The notes: a model not told the origin generated them from the sequence alone. Shown: positions 32,881 through 45,601, numbered from the stretch's first letter. The stretch is DNA of 64,000 nt from Rahnella bonaserana (GCF_019049675.1 NZ_JAFMOW010000063.1:62001-126000), one strand, 5' to 3'. Translations and numbers: made by a program.

Positions 32881-35154
32881 TTATTCTTCGCTGTCACCAC
32901 CACCGGTGCGCACAGGCGCATCGACTTCAACCCGATCGATACGTTGCAGTCCGCGTGGGAGAAGGGTTCCCTTGCGGCCACGTTCAGCACGGAATTTCTG
33001 CAAATCTTCCGGACGCAGAACCAGCTTACGTTTACCCACGTGCAGCGTAATTGACGTTTGCGGTGGCAACACCAGCAGCCATTGTAGTTTATCTTCACCA
33101 CTTGCTGCTTGTGCAGATGGGATTGAAACAATTTTGTTACCTTTGCCTTTCGACAACTGAGGCAAATCAGCCACCGGGAACATCAGCATCCGGCCTGCGG
33201 CAGTAATTGACAGCAACATATCATCGTCGCCATGCAACTCCATTGGCGGGAACGCTTTCGCATTTTCCGGCAAGGTGATCATCGCTTTACCGGCACGGTT
33301 ACGCGCCACTAAATCGTTGAAGGTACAAACGAAACCGTAACCGGCATCGGAAGCCATCAGTAACTTCTGATCGTCGGCAGCCATCAGCACATGTTCAATA
33401 GTCGCACCCGGCGGCGGCGTCAGTTTACCGGTCAGGGGTTCACCCTGACCGCGCGCCGATGGCAACGTGGTCGGATCGAGCGCATAACTGCGCCCGGTGG
33501 AGTCCATAAACACCACCGGCTGATTACTCTTGCCTTTCGCTGCGGCACGGAAACTGTCACCCGCTTTATAGCTCAGACCGGAAGCATCAATGTCATGACC
33601 TTTAGCACTGCGCACCCAGCCTGATTCGGACAACACAATTGTTACCGGCTCAGACGGGATGAAATCGTGCTCGCTCATCGCCTTAGCTTCTTCACGCTCA
33701 GTGATTGGCGAACGACGCTCGTCACCGAAGGCTTCAGCATCAGCCTGAATTTCTTTGCGGATAAGCGTGCTCAGTTTGCGTTCAGATCCCAGCAGTGCCT
33801 GCAGCTGATCGCGCTCTTTCGCCAGTTCATCCTGCTCACCGCGAATCTTGGTTTCTTCGAGTTTCGCCAAATGACGTAATTTCAACTCGAGAATAGCTTC
33901 TGCCTGAGTATCTGACAGCGCGAAACGCTGCATCAGCACCGGTTTCGGCTCGTCTTCGCTGCGGATGATGTGAATAACTTCATCGATATTGAGGAACGCC
34001 GTCAGCAAACCTTCGAGGATATGCAGGCGTTTCAGGACTTTATCAAGACGGTAGTTCAGACGACGGCGTACTGTATCGCGACGATAAACCAGCCATTCCG
34101 TCAGAATTTCCAGCAACCCTTTCACCTGCGGACGGTGATCGAGGCCGATCATATTCATGTTGATGCGGTAGCTGCGTTCCAGATCGGTGGTCGCGAACAG
34201 GTGATTCATTACCTGATCCAGATCGATACGATTAGAGCGCGGAACCACCACCAGACGCGTCGGATTCTCGTGATCGGATTCGTCACGCAGATCTTCAACC
34301 ATCGGCAGCTTTTTGGCACGCATCTGGTTGGCAATTTGCTCCAGCACTTTCGCACCGGAGACCTGATGAGGCAAAGCGGTGATCACCGCGCTGCCGTCTT
34401 CTTTGTGCCAGACCGCACGCATACGCACCGAGCCTTTGCCCGATTCGTACATTTTGCGGATTTCATTGCGTGGCGTAATGATTTCGGCTTCGGTCGGGAA
34501 ATCTGGCCCCTGAACGAATTCCAGCAAATCTTCCAGCGAACTGTTCGGTTTTTCCAGCAATGCGACCGCAGCGGCAGCCACTTCACGGATGTTATGCGGC
34601 GGAATATCCGTCGCCATCCCGACGGCAATGCCGGTCGTGCCGTTGAGCAGAATATTCGGCAGACGCGCAGGCAGCATTTTCGGCTCCTGCATGGTGCCGT
34701 CAAAGTTCGGGACGTAATCAACCGTCCCCTGCCCTAATTCACGTAACAGAACGTCGGCATATTTTGACAGGCGCGATTCGGTATAACGCATCGCAGCGAA
34801 GGATTTCGGATCATCCGGCGCCCCCCAGTTCCCCTGCCCGTCTACCAGCGGATAACGGTAGGAGAACGGCTGTGCCATCAGCACCATCGCCTCATAACAG
34901 GCGCTGTCGCCGTGCGGATGGTATTTACCCAGCACGTCACCGACGGTACGTGCGGATTTTTTGAATTTGGCGTTATTACTCAGACCCAGCTCGGACATCG
35001 CATAAATAATACGACGCTGTACCGGCTTGAGCCCGTCACCGATAAACGGCAGCGCGCGGTCCATGATGACGTACATGGAATAGTTGAGATAGGCGTTCTC
35101 AGTAAACGTGTGCAGGGCTAAACGCTCTGTTCCGTCATGAGTCATTTCGCTCAT
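32881..35154 (-). CDS. parC: DNA topoisomerase IV subunit A ParC
   Basis: A 757-residue type IIA topoisomerase subunit that, with ParE, unlinks replicated chromosomes. The active-site tyrosine is Y124 in AAMRYTE. The quinolone-resistance region reads [10 protein letters not shown] with Ser84 and Glu88 (E. coli 80 and 84), the wild-type, drug-sensitive residues. The carboxyl-terminal beta-propeller blades (about 500-740) are complete. parE lies about 1.3 kb away on the same strand, with mdaB-ygiN inserted on the opposite strand. Confidence 0.99.
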   Translation of the reverse strand: MSEMTHDGTERLALHTFTENAYLNYSMYVIMDRALPFIGDGLKPVQRRIIYAMSELGLSNNAKFKKSARTVGDVLGKYHPHGDSACYEAMVLMAQPFSYRYPLVDGQGNWGAPDDPKSFAAMRYTESRLSKYADVLLRELGQGTVDYVPNFDGTMQEPKMLPARLPNILLNGTTGIAVGMATDIPPHNIREVAAAAVALLEKPNSSLEDLLEFVQGPDFPTEAEIITPRNEIRKMYESGKGSVRMRAVWHKEDGSAVITALPHQVSGAKVLEQIANQMRAKKLPMVEDLRDESDHENPTRLVVVPRSNRIDLDQVMNHLFATTDLERSYRINMNMIGLDHRPQVKGLLEILTEWLVYRRDTVRRRLNYRLDKVLKRLHILEGLLTAFLNIDEVIHIIRSEDEPKPVLMQRFALSDTQAEAILELKLRHLAKLEETKIRGEQDELAKERDQLQALLGSERKLSTLIRKEIQADAEAFGDERRSPITEREEAKAMSEHDFIPSEPVTIVLSESGWVRSAKGHDIDASGLSYKAGDSFRAAAKGKSNQPVVFMDSTGRSYALDPTTLPSARGQGEPLTGKLTPPPGATIEHVLMAADDQKLLMASDAGYGFVCTFNDLVARNRAGKAMITLPENAKAFPPMELHGDDDMLLSITAAGRMLMFPVADLPQLSKGKGNKIVSIPSAQAASGEDKLQWLLVLPPQTSITLHVGKRKLVLRPEDLQKFRAERGRKGTLLPRGLQRIDRVEVDAPVRTGGGDSEE

Positions 35155-35477
35155 TGATGTTTAATCCTCAGACCCGTGGCGTTATCGTTTTGGAAATTAA
35201 GGAAGCTTGCACCCGCTGGCGCACTGAGGCGACTTTCGCAGGGCAATGATGTTCGCGATAGTACATCATCTGCCGTATGGCTGTCACAGTTGCTGTGTTT
35301 ATGCCTTCTTTTTAAACAGTTATTCCCCGATAAAATGGCTAAATTGCCGTGCTGTTTCTTCCATTATTGCATCTGAGTCAATAGTCTTGTGCGCTATATC
35401 ACATTTTTCTGCGGGGCAGAGTTAAGTACACTATGTGGTAACAGCCTGACCACCAGAATTCAATTTAAGGGAAATCC
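35155..35477. other. parC-mdaB divergent spacer, no gene seen
   Basis: These 323 bases hold no credible reading frame. A weak promoter for mdaB may use TACACT at 35427-35432. The mdaB ribosome site is AAGGGAAA at about 35467-35474. In E. coli this interval carries ygiV, ygiW and qseBC; nothing of them remains here. Confidence 0.6.
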
Positions 35478-36065
35478 ATGAGCAATATCCTGATCATCAA
35501 CGCTGGCAAAACATTTGCCCACTCAAAAGGCGCGCTGAACAACAGCCTGACCGAAGTCGCCACCAGCTTCCTGCGTGACAAAGGCCACGACGTGCGTGTA
35601 ACCGTGCTGGAAGACGGTTATGACGTGCAAACTGAAATCGAAAGCTATCTGTGGGCCGACGCCATCATTTATCAGCAACCGGGCTGGTGGATGGGCATGC
35701 CGTGGACGCTGAAAAAATACATCGATGAAGTGTTCACTGAAGGTCACGGCAAACTGTACGCCAGCGACGGTCGAACCCGTTCTGATGAATCGAAAAAATA
35801 CGGTTCCGGCGGCCTGCTGCATGGCAAATGCTACATGCTTTCCGTGACCTGGAACGCGCCTCTGGAAGCGTTCGAAGATAAGGAACAGTTCTTCCACGGC
35901 GTCGGCGTTGACGGCGTTTATCTGGCGCAGCACAAAGCCAACCAGTTTATCGGCCTCGACACGCTGCCGACCTTTATGTGTAACGACGTGATTAAACAGC
36001 CAGATGTGGAAGGTGATTTTGCGCGCTACCGTGCTCACCTTGAAAATGTATTCGGTCAGGCTTAA
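35478..36065 (+). CDS. mdaB: NADPH:quinone oxidoreductase MdaB
   Basis: A 195-residue flavodoxin-fold FAD enzyme that reduces quinones by two electrons, avoiding semiquinone radicals. It starts MSNILIINAGK and has the conserved PGWWMGMPWTLKKYIDEVF (about 69-87) and YGSGGLLHGK. It forms a pair with ygiN 30 bases downstream, a reported quinone redox cycle: MdaB makes quinol, YgiN oxidises it. Cytoplasmic. Confidence 0.97.
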   Translation: MSNILIINAGKTFAHSKGALNNSLTEVATSFLRDKGHDVRVTVLEDGYDVQTEIESYLWADAIIYQQPGWWMGMPWTLKKYIDEVFTEGHGKLYASDGRTRSDESKKYGSGGLLHGKCYMLSVTWNAPLEAFEDKEQFFHGVGVDGVYLAQHKANQFIGLDTLPTFMCNDVIKQPDVEGDFARYRAHLENVFGQA

Positions 36066-36095
36066 GGTTTAAGGTCACCCGGGAAAGAGGTTTTT

Positions 36096-36401
36096 ATGAT
36101 CACTGTTATAGCTGAAATCAAAGTAAAACCAGGCCGTCGCGATTCGGTTATGGAAAAAATCACCGCCCTGCTGCCGGACGTTCTGGCTGAAAAGGGTTGT
36201 CACCGTTACGAGCCTTACATTGATTTCAACGGTCAGATCCCGTGGCGTAAAACGGTACCTGATTCCATCTTTATGCTGGAAGACTGGGAAAGCCTGGCGC
36301 ATCTCGAAGCGCATCAGCAGGCTGAACATATGGATAAGCACCGCGAAAATATCAAAGCCGACGTGCTGGATGTGGTGATCCATATTATTGAGAAAGCGTG
36401 A
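36096..36401 (+). CDS. ygiN: Quinol monooxygenase YgiN
   Basis: A 101-residue ABM (antibiotic biosynthesis monooxygenase) domain protein, a cofactor-free quinol monooxygenase in E. coli. It starts MITVIAEIKVKPGRRDSV, with WESLAHLEAHQQAEHM at about 68-83, typical of the ferredoxin-like dimer family. An AAAGAGG ribosome site precedes the ATG. It is co-transcribed with mdaB and ends before a strong hairpin. Confidence 0.95.
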   Translation: MITVIAEIKVKPGRRDSVMEKITALLPDVLAEKGCHRYEPYIDFNGQIPWRKTVPDSIFMLEDWESLAHLEAHQQAEHMDKHRENIKADVLDVVIHIIEKA

Positions 36402-36439
36402 TTTTCTGACGATTTTCTAAAACATCGATTTTCAGAAAC

Positions 36440-36479
36440 AAAAATGCCGGAGCGATAAAGCGTCCGGCATTTTTTTTAT
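36440..36479. terminator. Terminator between ygiN and parE
   Basis: AAAATGCCGGA and TCCGGCATTTTTTT pair around a loop of about 11 bases; it may serve both converging genes. Confidence 0.85.
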
Positions 36480-36501
36480 GGGTGCAGCGAAAAGAAAAGG
36501 A

Positions 36502-38403
<1,902 letters not shown>

Positions 38404-38512
38404 TTATTCGTGGCTCATAGGTTTGTGGGCTAACGATACAGTATTTGGGCGGGTATCAGCACTGGCAGCAAGCAGACGCAATTAATCCGGGGATAAAATC
38501 ACCCTGACGATG

Positions 38513-39094
38513 TTAGTCTGCGGCCAGCTCAAGGAAATCTACAATCGGCGAAAAATAACGCTCAAAGCCGACAAATGCATGATTTCCTTCGGGTTCGACC
38601 GTCTGGCGACAGGTGGTGTAATACGCCACAGCCTGACGGTAATCGAGAATTTCATCGCCCGTTTGCTGCAGCAACCAGAGTAAATCCGGTGACTCCAGCG
38701 GTTCGACCTGCATCACTTTCAGATCGTAAACGTGGCGTGACTCTAACACATATTGTTGTCCGGTGTAGGGGTTCTCGTTTTGCCCGAGGAAGTCGATCAG
38801 CAGCTCATACGGCTTCACCGCAGGGTTCACTACCACTGCAGGCACGGCAAAACATTGCGACAACCAGGTGGCGTAATAGCCGCCCAGCGACGAGCCGACA
38901 ATCCCCAATTTTTTACCCGCATTCTGAATAACCAGCGTTTCAAGTTGCTCTGCGGCATCCGCCGGATAAGGCGGAAGTTGCGGGATAATCATATCAATAT
39001 GAGGATGATTAACCGCCAGCCAGTTTTTTAACGACGTGGCTTTTGCTGAGTTTGGCGAACTGTTGAATCCGTGCAGGTAAAGTAAGGTGTTCAT
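38513..39094 (-). CDS. yqiA: Esterase YqiA (alpha/beta hydrolase)
   Basis: A 193-residue small alpha/beta hydrolase (UPF0227). The nucleophile elbow GSSLGGYYA holds the serine, and [14 protein letters not shown] opens the protein. E. coli YqiA hydrolyses palmitoyl-CoA and short esters in vitro; the natural substrate is not known. Its ATG overlaps the stop of cpdA by four bases, so translation is coupled. Part of the nudF-yqiB-cpdA-yqiA operon. Confidence 0.96.
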   Translation of the reverse strand: MNTLLYLHGFNSSPNSAKATSLKNWLAVNHPHIDMIIPQLPPYPADAAEQLETLVIQNAGKKLGIVGSSLGGYYATWLSQCFAVPAVVVNPAVKPYELLIDFLGQNENPYTGQQYVLESRHVYDLKVMQVEPLESPDLLWLLQQTGDEILDYRQAVAYYTTCRQTVEPEGNHAFVGFERYFSPIVDFLELAAD

Positions 39095-39921
39095 TCGTAG
39101 CCGTCCGACTCCGTGTCAGGATGAAACTCGCTGGTTTCTAGACGGAAGACTTCAGTCTCCACGCGGCCATCCGGATACAAATCGAGATAGCGCCAGCCCG
39201 GCGCAACAGTATCAATTGTAAAATTGGTGCAATGCGGTTTGAACTGCACACAGGTCGACGGCGTCGCGTAAAGACGACGGCCATACCAGTCGAGATCCAG
39301 TTCCTGATGAATATGTCCGCACAAAAGCGTATTCACTTTCGGGTAATTCACCAGCGTGTTCGCCAGCATATGCGCATTGCGCAGGCTGTGCTGATCCAGC
39401 CACGTACAGCCGGAAGGCAGCGGATGATGATGGAGCATCAGCAACGTAAAACGATCCGGATAAGCATCCAGGCAGCGCACCAGCCATTCCAGCTGATATT
39501 CGCTGAGTTCGCCGTGAGGCACGCCGAAAACCTGCGTATCGAGCAGGACAATCTGCCAGTGTTCGCCGAGGAGAACATGCTTTGAAGGGCTAATACCCGC
39601 ATCCTGCAGTGCATTGACCATCGCTGGCTGGAAATCATGGTTGCCCGGCAGCCAGACGCAAGGCGCAGTCAGTTCGCAGATGCCGCGGGCAAACTGATGG
39701 TAGGCTTCCACGGACTGATCCTGAGCCAGATCACCGGTTGCAGCAATAATATCGACTTCGCGCTGCTGGGCTTTGATAGCGTCCAGCACTGCGCGATAGC
39801 TGTTAAACGTATTCACGCCTAACAACGTTTCATCTTCGCCAGCAAAGAGATGGGTATCAGTAATCTGTAGAATCCTGACTTTGGCCCCATTCACCAAAGG
39901 CAGTGTAAACAGGCTTTCCAA
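39091..39921 (-). CDS. cpdA: 3',5'-cyclic-AMP phosphodiesterase CpdA
   Basis: A 276-residue calcineurin-type metallophosphoesterase that degrades cAMP to AMP and so tunes CRP activity. The metal motifs run in order: DTHLF, GDLAQD, GNHDF, HHHP and GHIHQ. It sits in the usual place between yqiB and yqiA, in a row also carrying the ADP-ribose hydrolase nudF, so the operon is rich in nucleotide turnover. Confidence 0.98.
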   Translation of the reverse strand: MESLFTLPLVNGAKVRILQITDTHLFAGEDETLLGVNTFNSYRAVLDAIKAQQREVDIIAATGDLAQDQSVEAYHQFARGICELTAPCVWLPGNHDFQPAMVNALQDAGISPSKHVLLGEHWQIVLLDTQVFGVPHGELSEYQLEWLVRCLDAYPDRFTLLMLHHHPLPSGCTWLDQHSLRNAHMLANTLVNYPKVNTLLCGHIHQELDLDWYGRRLYATPSTCVQFKPHCTNFTIDTVAPGWRYLDLYPDGRVETEVFRLETSEFHPDTESDGYE

Positions 39922-39948
39922 ATCGTTTCCTTTGTTGTTGAAGTCTGT

Positions 39949-40374
39949 CTAACAAACCGGAATTGCCATCGCTCCATGCGCAAGGCAATAACGCAGCCAG
40001 TCCGCAAGGAACTGGTTAATTTGATGCTTTTCATCACGCTGATGCAACTTTTTATTCGGGTAATCATAGCGTGCTTTGAAACGAAATATCTGCTGACTTG
40101 CACACACTTCAGCCACCATCGCATCGTGATACAGGCGAACGGTGAGCGAAGGCAGACTCCAGTAACTGACAGCCGGCGCTGTCTGTTTGATTTCTACCAG
40201 CGAGGTATAACGCGTTGATTCGAGGATTGTCAGGCAATACGTCGCGCTACTCACCCGATATGTCACGGTTTCACCAGGCTCATCGGTGCGTGGCATTAAA
40301 CGGCGCAATTGTGCAAAATTGGTTTCGCACAATCTCATCATTTCAGGGAAATCAGGGGTATAGCGCTTAATCAT
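39949..40374 (-). CDS. yqiB: DUF1249 protein YqiB
   Basis: A 141-residue cytoplasmic protein of unknown function, strongly conserved, including the tail [21 protein letters not shown]. The ATG at 40374 (MIKRYTPDF) is chosen because it overlaps the nudF stop in a TAATG arrangement and matches the E. coli start; a GTG 12 bases earlier is less likely. It always sits between nudF and cpdA in enterobacteria. No catalytic motif stands out. Confidence 0.93.
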   Translation of the reverse strand: MIKRYTPDFPEMMRLCETNFAQLRRLMPRTDEPGETVTYRVSSATYCLTILESTRYTSLVEIKQTAPAVSYWSLPSLTVRLYHDAMVAEVCASQQIFRFKARYDYPNKKLHQRDEKHQINQFLADWLRYCLAHGAMAIPVC

Positions 40375-41006
40375 TAGTTGGCCCACTCTTTTCTCAGGGA
40401 TTCATGGTGCAGCTGCAGCCATTGCAGGGCAATCACTGACGCCGCATTGTCTATCGCTCCTTCTTCCACCCAGCGGTAAGCCTGTTCGCGGCTGACCACA
40501 TGTACCCGGATGTCTTCATTCTCTGCTTCCAGACCGTGAATTCCTTCTGCCGTCGTGGCATCGACTTCACCGACCATAATGGAAAGACGCTCGCTGGTTC
40601 CGCCCGGACTTGCCAGGTAATTCAGAGCCGGTTTGCAGCGCTTCACCACAATGTTCGCTTCCTCGAGTGCTTCGCGGCGGGCGACATCTTCGACTGTCTC
40701 GCCCTCTTCAATGATACCGGCGACCATCTCCAGAAGCCAAGGGGTATCACTGGAATCCAGTGCGGGGATACGGATCTGTTCAATCAGCACCACTTCATCC
40801 CGTTGCGGATCATAAGGTAAGAGGACTGCCGCATGTCCGCGCTCGAAAACTTCGCGCACAACTTCACCGCTCATTTCCCCATTAAACAGCCGATGGCGAA
40901 ACCGATATGCAATAATAGAAAAAAAACCTTTATATCGCGTCTCACGTGCAATAATTTCTACATCATCTTTGCCGAAAGTAACCGGTGACCGTTTAAATGA
41001 AGACAT
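40374..41006 (-). CDS. nudF: ADP-ribose pyrophosphatase NudF
   Basis: A 210-residue Nudix hydrolase that cleaves ADP-ribose to AMP and ribose 5-phosphate. The Nudix box runs [20 protein letters not shown] (about 99-118), with the catalytic glutamates in the REALEE part. It is the first gene of the minus-strand nudF-yqiB-cpdA-yqiA set, divergent from tolC across about 230 bases. Confidence 0.97.
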   Translation of the reverse strand: MSSFKRSPVTFGKDDVEIIARETRYKGFFSIIAYRFRHRLFNGEMSGEVVREVFERGHAAVLLPYDPQRDEVVLIEQIRIPALDSSDTPWLLEMVAGIIEEGETVEDVARREALEEANIVVKRCKPALNYLASPGGTSERLSIMVGEVDATTAEGIHGLEAENEDIRVHVVSREQAYRWVEEGAIDNAASVIALQWLQLHHESLRKEWAN

Positions 41007-41236
41007 GGAATGTTTCCTTAATGCCTCTTAAAGGTAATTTATCGCCCTTTGAGGTCAATTTGATGAAAATGCGTTAATAATAATCAAGGTTGTTTGTGAT
41101 AGATTTAGGCTCATTCAGTCGGGAAGGCACGTTAAGCCAACCGCCCCGCTAGCCTGACTCTGCTAGAATCCGCGTCTATTGGTATTTTGACTGCGCCACC
41201 ATACATAACAACATTGCTGCACAACAAGGAATGCAA

Positions 41237-42730
41237 ATGAAGAAACTGCTCCCCCTTCTCATCGGACTCAGCCTGGGCGGCTTCAGTACGATAAGCCAGG
41301 CCGAAAACCTGATGCAGGTCTATCAGCAAGCCAGGATAAGTAACCCGGACCTGCGCAAATCTGCTGCTGACCGGGATGCTGCATTCGAAAAAATCAACGA
41401 AAGCCGCAGTCCTTTATTACCGCAACTCGGATTGGGTGCGGATTATGGATATACCAATGGCTACCGTGATGCCAATGGCGTTAACAGCGATGTTGGCAGC
41501 GCCAGCCTGCAATTAACGCAGACCATTTTCGATATGTCAAAATGGCGCGCCCTGACTTTGCAGGAAAAAACTGCCGGTATTCAGGATGTGTCATATCAGA
41601 CTGATCAGCAATCATTGATCCTGAATTCCGCGACGGCTTATTTCAACGTTTTGAGTGCGATCGATTCACTCTCTTATACCGAAGCGCAGAAACAGGCAAT
41701 TTACCGCCAGTTAGATCAAACCACTCAGCGTTTTAACGTGGGTCTGGTGGCGATTACCGATGTGCAGAACGCCCGTTCACAATACGACACCGTATTGGCT
41801 AACGAAGTGACTGCCCGTAATAACCTGGATAACGCACTGGAATCCCTGCGTCAGGTGACCGGTATGTATTATCCGCAACTGTCTTCCCTGAATGTCGACA
41901 ACTTCAACACTACGCGTCCGCAACCGGTCGCGACGCTGTTGAAAGAAGCAGAAAGCCGCAACCTGAGCTTGCTGTCTGCGCGTCTGTCACAGGATCTGGC
42001 ACGTGAGCAAATCCGTTATGCGGAAACCGGCCACATGCCAACGGTGGATCTGACGGCCTCTACCGGCATCAGCAACACCAAGTATCACGGCGACAAAACC
42101 GGTGGTTCTTCAAGCTACCAGGATGCCGATGCGGGCCAGAACAAAATTGGTCTGAGCTTCTCCCTGCCACTGTACAGCGGCGGTTCTGTGACCTCTCAGG
42201 TCAAACAAGCTCAGTACAACTTCGTGGGCGCCAGCGAACAACTGGAAAGCGCGCATCGCAGCGTTGTTCAGACCGTTCGTTCTTCCTTCAACAACATCTC
42301 TGCCTCAATCAGCAGCATCAACGCGTACAAACAAGCCGTTGTTTCTGCTCAGAGTTCTTTAGATGCGATGGAAGCCGGCTATCAGGTGGGTACACGTACC
42401 ATCGTTGATGTGCTGGATGCGACCACCACGCTGTATAACGCCAAACAACAGCTTTCCAGCGCACGTTACACGTACCTGATCAACCAGCTGAACATCAAAT
42501 CAGCGCTGGGTACACTGAACGAAAGCGACCTGCTGGCACTGAACGGTGCTCTGGGCAAACCGGTTCCGACAGCGCCTGATCAGGTTGCGCCGGAAACGCC
42601 AGACCAGGATGCCGCGGCAGACGGGTACGGTAACAAAACCGCAGCTGCACCTGCACCACGCGCTCAGCAAGCCAGTGCAAAGACCTCTGCTAACAACACC
42701 AGGAAAAGCGGCAATCCTTTCCAGAACTGA
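41237..42730 (+). CDS. tolC: Outer membrane efflux channel TolC
   Basis: A 497-residue trimeric channel-tunnel that serves AcrAB-type pumps and type I secretion. The start at 41237 (MKKLLPLLIG) is preferred over an ATG two codons earlier, which would overlap the AAGGA ribosome site. The signal peptide is 1-22 (SQA-EN). The two internally related halves are visible: QRFNVGLVAITDVQNARSQYD in the first and YQVGTRTIVDVLDATTTLYN in the second. The tail is Ala/Thr-rich. It heads tolC-ygiB-ygiC, though a terminator follows tolC. Confidence 0.98.
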   Translation: MKKLLPLLIGLSLGGFSTISQAENLMQVYQQARISNPDLRKSAADRDAAFEKINESRSPLLPQLGLGADYGYTNGYRDANGVNSDVGSASLQLTQTIFDMSKWRALTLQEKTAGIQDVSYQTDQQSLILNSATAYFNVLSAIDSLSYTEAQKQAIYRQLDQTTQRFNVGLVAITDVQNARSQYDTVLANEVTARNNLDNALESLRQVTGMYYPQLSSLNVDNFNTTRPQPVATLLKEAESRNLSLLSARLSQDLAREQIRYAETGHMPTVDLTASTGISNTKYHGDKTGGSSSYQDADAGQNKIGLSFSLPLYSGGSVTSQVKQAQYNFVGASEQLESAHRSVVQTVRSSFNNISASISSINAYKQAVVSAQSSLDAMEAGYQVGTRTIVDVLDATTTLYNAKQQLSSARYTYLINQLNIKSALGTLNESDLLALNGALGKPVPTAPDQVAPETPDQDAAADGYGNKTAAAPAPRAQQASAKTSANNTRKSGNPFQN

Positions 42731-42757
42731 TCCTGAAAAGTCCCCCGAATTTCCACT

Positions 42758-42788
42758 AAGGCAGCCTGAAAAGGCTGCTTTTTTTTGC
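42758..42788 (+). terminator. tolC terminator
   Basis: GCAGCCT and AGGCTGC pair around GAAA, followed by eight T. Some read-through into ygiB is probable given operon conservation. Confidence 0.85.
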
Positions 42789-42915
42789 CTGTATCACGCC
42801 GCTCTGTAAAGTCTCGTAACAATTGCCTGTCGCTGCTTTAACATTAACCAACTTTCCCCTATTCTTAGGCCCTACTGGGAAAGGGCGAAAAAGCCCTACA
42901 CATGGGATAAGAACG

Positions 42916-43587
42916 ATGAAACGGACACAAAAAGTTAACTTAGCTACCTTCCGTAAATCATGGCGTAGCTCTCGAATCACTCCTGTCGCTCTGGCAGTCA
43001 GTGCAGTCTTTATGCTGGCCGGCTGCGAGAAAACCGACGAAACAGTTTCTCTGTATCAGAATGCGGACGACTGCTCGAAAGCCAATCCGTCTGGCAGCGC
43101 GCAATGTGTCGCCGCTTATGATGCTGCTAAACAGGAAGCCGCAAAAACCGCGCCAAAATATGCCAGCCGTGAAGACTGTATCGCTGAGTTTGGCGAAGGC
43201 CAGTGTACGCAGGCGCCGGCGCAGGCGGGCGTGGCCTCGGCTGAAAACCAGAGCAGCGGTGGCAGCATGTGGATGCCACTGATGGCCGGTTACATGATGG
43301 GACGCATGATGAGCGGCGGCGGCTACGCGCAGCAGCCTCTGTTCAGTTCAAAAAATCCGGCCAGCCCGGCGAACGGCAAATTCGTCGATGCGACCGGTAA
43401 AAACTACGGCCCAGCCACTGCCGGCGGACGTACCATGAACGTACCGAGAACAGCGATGGCGCCAAAACCTGCCGTCACTAATACCATCACCCGTGGCGGT
43501 TTCGGCGACAGCGTAGCCAAGCAAACCTCGATGCAGCGCAGCTCTTCCGCAGCGACACGCAGCCCTGGCCGCAGCATGGGTGGCTAA
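42916..43587 (+). CDS. ygiB: DUF1190 lipoprotein YgiB
   Basis: A 223-residue envelope protein. The start at 42916 (MKRTQKVNL) follows GGGATAAG and matches E. coli YgiB; an earlier in-frame ATG lies in the tolC terminator region. After a charged amino end, a hydrophobic stretch leads to the lipobox LAGC, so it is probably a lipoprotein. Then come cysteines spaced in pairs, a glycine/methionine-rich hydrophobic patch ([11 protein letters not shown]) and a basic Ser/Arg-rich tail. In E. coli the tolC-ygiBC genes are co-regulated by MarA/SoxS/Rob. Its molecular role is unknown. Confidence 0.93.
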   Translation: MKRTQKVNLATFRKSWRSSRITPVALAVSAVFMLAGCEKTDETVSLYQNADDCSKANPSGSAQCVAAYDAAKQEAAKTAPKYASREDCIAEFGEGQCTQAPAQAGVASAENQSSGGSMWMPLMAGYMMGRMMSGGGYAQQPLFSSKNPASPANGKFVDATGKNYGPATAGGRTMNVPRTAMAPKPAVTNTITRGGFGDSVAKQTSMQRSSSAATRSPGRSMGG

Positions 43588-43596
43588 GAGAATCAG

Positions 43597-44757
43597 ATGA
43601 AACGTTTAGCCATTAATGAGCGTCCGGACTGGCGCGAAAAAGCCACGGAGTTTGGCTTCAATTTTCACACCATGTATGGCGAGCCGTACTGGTGTGAAGA
43701 TGCGTATTACCAGTTCACACTGGCGCAGATTGAAGAGATCGAAGACGCCACCGCTGACATTCACCAGATGTGCCTGAAAGTGGTTGAGCGTGTGGTGAAC
43801 GACGACAAACTGATGGCCAAATTCCAGATCCCAAAACACGTCTGGGAATTTGTCCGCAGCTCATGGCGCACGCAACAACCTTCGCTGTATTCACGTCTGG
43901 ATCTGGCCTATGACGGTGTGAATCCACCTAAGCTGCTGGAAAATAACGCCGATACGCCGACCTCTCTGTATGAAGCGGCTTTCTTCCAGTGGCTGTGGCT
44001 GGAAGATCAAATCGCGGCTGGCAACCTGACTCAGGAAGCTGACCAGTACAACAGTTTGCAGGAAAAGCTGATCGAGCGTTTTGCTGAACTGAAAAATCAG
44101 CACGGTTTTTCGCTGCTGCATATCGCCTGCTGCCAGGACACCGAAGAAGATCGCGGTACCGTGCAATATTTGCAGGACTGCGCGCTGGAAGCTGAACTGG
44201 CCAGTGAATTCCTGTTCATTGAGGAAATTGGTCTGGGCGAACGCGGACAATTCACTGACACACAGGATCAGGTAATTTCTAACCTGTTCAAGCTGTATCC
44301 GTGGGAATTTATGTTCCGCGAAGTGTTTGCCACCAAGCTGGAAGATGCCGGTGTGCGCTGGCTGGAACCAGCCTGGAAAGCAATTCTGTCGAATAAAGCC
44401 CTGCTTCCGTTACTGTGGGAAATGTTCCCGGACCACCCGAATCTGTTGCCGGCTTATTTTGCTGAAGACCCGCATCCGGAACTGGATCACTACGTGGTGA
44501 AACCGCTGTTTTCACGCGAAGGCGCTAACATCAAAGTGATCGAAAAAGGTCAGGAAGTGGCGAGCGTTGAAGGCCCGTATGGCGCGGAAGGCATGATTGT
44601 ACAGCAGTTCCATCCGCTGCCGGTGTTTGAAGGCAGCTATACCCTGATCGGCAGCTGGCTGGTCAACGATCAGCCTTGTGGGATCGGCATCCGTGAGGAC
44701 AAAGCGCTGATCACGCAGGATCTGTCACGTTTTTATCCGCATACCATCGTCGGATAA
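43597..44757 (+). CDS. ygiC: ATP-grasp protein YgiC, glutathionylspermidine synthase-like
   Basis: A 386-residue ATP-grasp ligase related to the synthetase half of glutathionylspermidine synthase. The fold is shown by [15 protein letters not shown], a [13 protein letters not shown] nucleotide-binding segment near 307-319, and [12 protein letters not shown]. The substrate is not established; a peptide or polyamine ligation is expected from the fold. It begins nine bases after ygiB, so the two work together. It is followed by a terminator facing ygiD. Confidence 0.94.
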   Translation: MKRLAINERPDWREKATEFGFNFHTMYGEPYWCEDAYYQFTLAQIEEIEDATADIHQMCLKVVERVVNDDKLMAKFQIPKHVWEFVRSSWRTQQPSLYSRLDLAYDGVNPPKLLENNADTPTSLYEAAFFQWLWLEDQIAAGNLTQEADQYNSLQEKLIERFAELKNQHGFSLLHIACCQDTEEDRGTVQYLQDCALEAELASEFLFIEEIGLGERGQFTDTQDQVISNLFKLYPWEFMFREVFATKLEDAGVRWLEPAWKAILSNKALLPLLWEMFPDHPNLLPAYFAEDPHPELDHYVVKPLFSREGANIKVIEKGQEVASVEGPYGAEGMIVQQFHPLPVFEGSYTLIGSWLVNDQPCGIGIREDKALITQDLSRFYPHTIVG

Positions 44758-44764
44758 AAAAACT

Positions 44765-44802
44765 AAAAAAGGATAATGAGAGCTTTCATTATCCTTTTTA
44801 TT
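44765..44802. terminator. Bidirectional terminator between ygiC and ygiD
   Basis: AAAAAAGGATAATGA and TCATTATCCTTTTTT form a long stem around GAGCTT, with A/T runs at both ends. Confidence 0.9.
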
Positions 44803-44809
44803 CACCGGA

Positions 44810-45601
44810 CTACCCAACCTGAACGGAAAGCATAGAAAGCGATCCCATCACGATCCCGTCCGTTGGCTGTGTGATCGGCTCTGCACCATCCCACGCACCT
44901 AAAACATACAGCAATGGCAGATAGTGATCCGGAGATGGATTCGATAACGCGCCACCCTCATGTTCCATAAACTTCACCAGAGGATGATCTTTCGCCTCGC
45001 CCTTCCAGCTCAGGTTATCTTTCACATATTTCTCAAACGCAATCGCCCACGGATACGGCTCGCCATTACCGTCCCATTTCACCATGCGCAGGTTATGCAC
45101 CACGTTGCCGCTGGCGACGATCATCACGCCTTCGTCACGTAAAACTGCCAGTTTCTGACCTAACTCATAGTGATATTCCGGCGGCTGTGTGCCATCGATA
45201 CTCAGCTGGATAACCGGGATATCGGCATCCGGATACATCTTGATCAGTACGCCCCAGGTACCGTGATCAAAACCCCACTCGCTGGTGTCAGCCATCACAT
45301 TCACTGGGCTGAGCAATTCCTGAACCCGTTTCGCCAGATCCGGTGAACCCGGTGCCGGATAACGCTTATCAAAAAGCGCCTGCGGGAAACCGCCAAAATC
45401 GTGAATGGTGCGCGGGTTTTCCATCGCGGTCACCGCTGTTCCGCGGGTAAACCAGTGAGCAGAAACCGCCAGAATCGCTTTTGGCCGTGGTAATGATTCA
45501 CCCAGCGCATGCCAGGCACGGGTATAAGTGTTGTCTTCCAGCACGTTCATCGGGCTGCCGTGGCCTAAGAAAAGTGCGGGCATACGTTGAGTCGTCATCA
45601 T
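44810..45601 (-). CDS. ygiD: 4,5-DOPA extradiol dioxygenase YgiD
   Basis: A 263-residue LigB-type metal dioxygenase; E. coli YgiD oxidises L-DOPA to betalamic-acid-type muconate products. Zinc or iron ligand histidines are in LGHGSPMN and SAHWFTRG, and later ASGNVVHNLR. The start is one of two adjacent ATG codons at 45601 and 45598; AAGGA spacing suits either. It converges on ygiC. The physiological substrate is not known. Confidence 0.95.
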   Translation of the reverse strand: MMTTQRMPALFLGHGSPMNVLEDNTYTRAWHALGESLPRPKAILAVSAHWFTRGTAVTAMENPRTIHDFGGFPQALFDKRYPAPGSPDLAKRVQELLSPVNVMADTSEWGFDHGTWGVLIKMYPDADIPVIQLSIDGTQPPEYHYELGQKLAVLRDEGVMIVASGNVVHNLRMVKWDGNGEPYPWAIAFEKYVKDNLSWKGEAKDHPLVKFMEHEGGALSNPSPDHYLPLLYVLGAWDGAEPITQPTDGIVMGSLSMLSVQVG

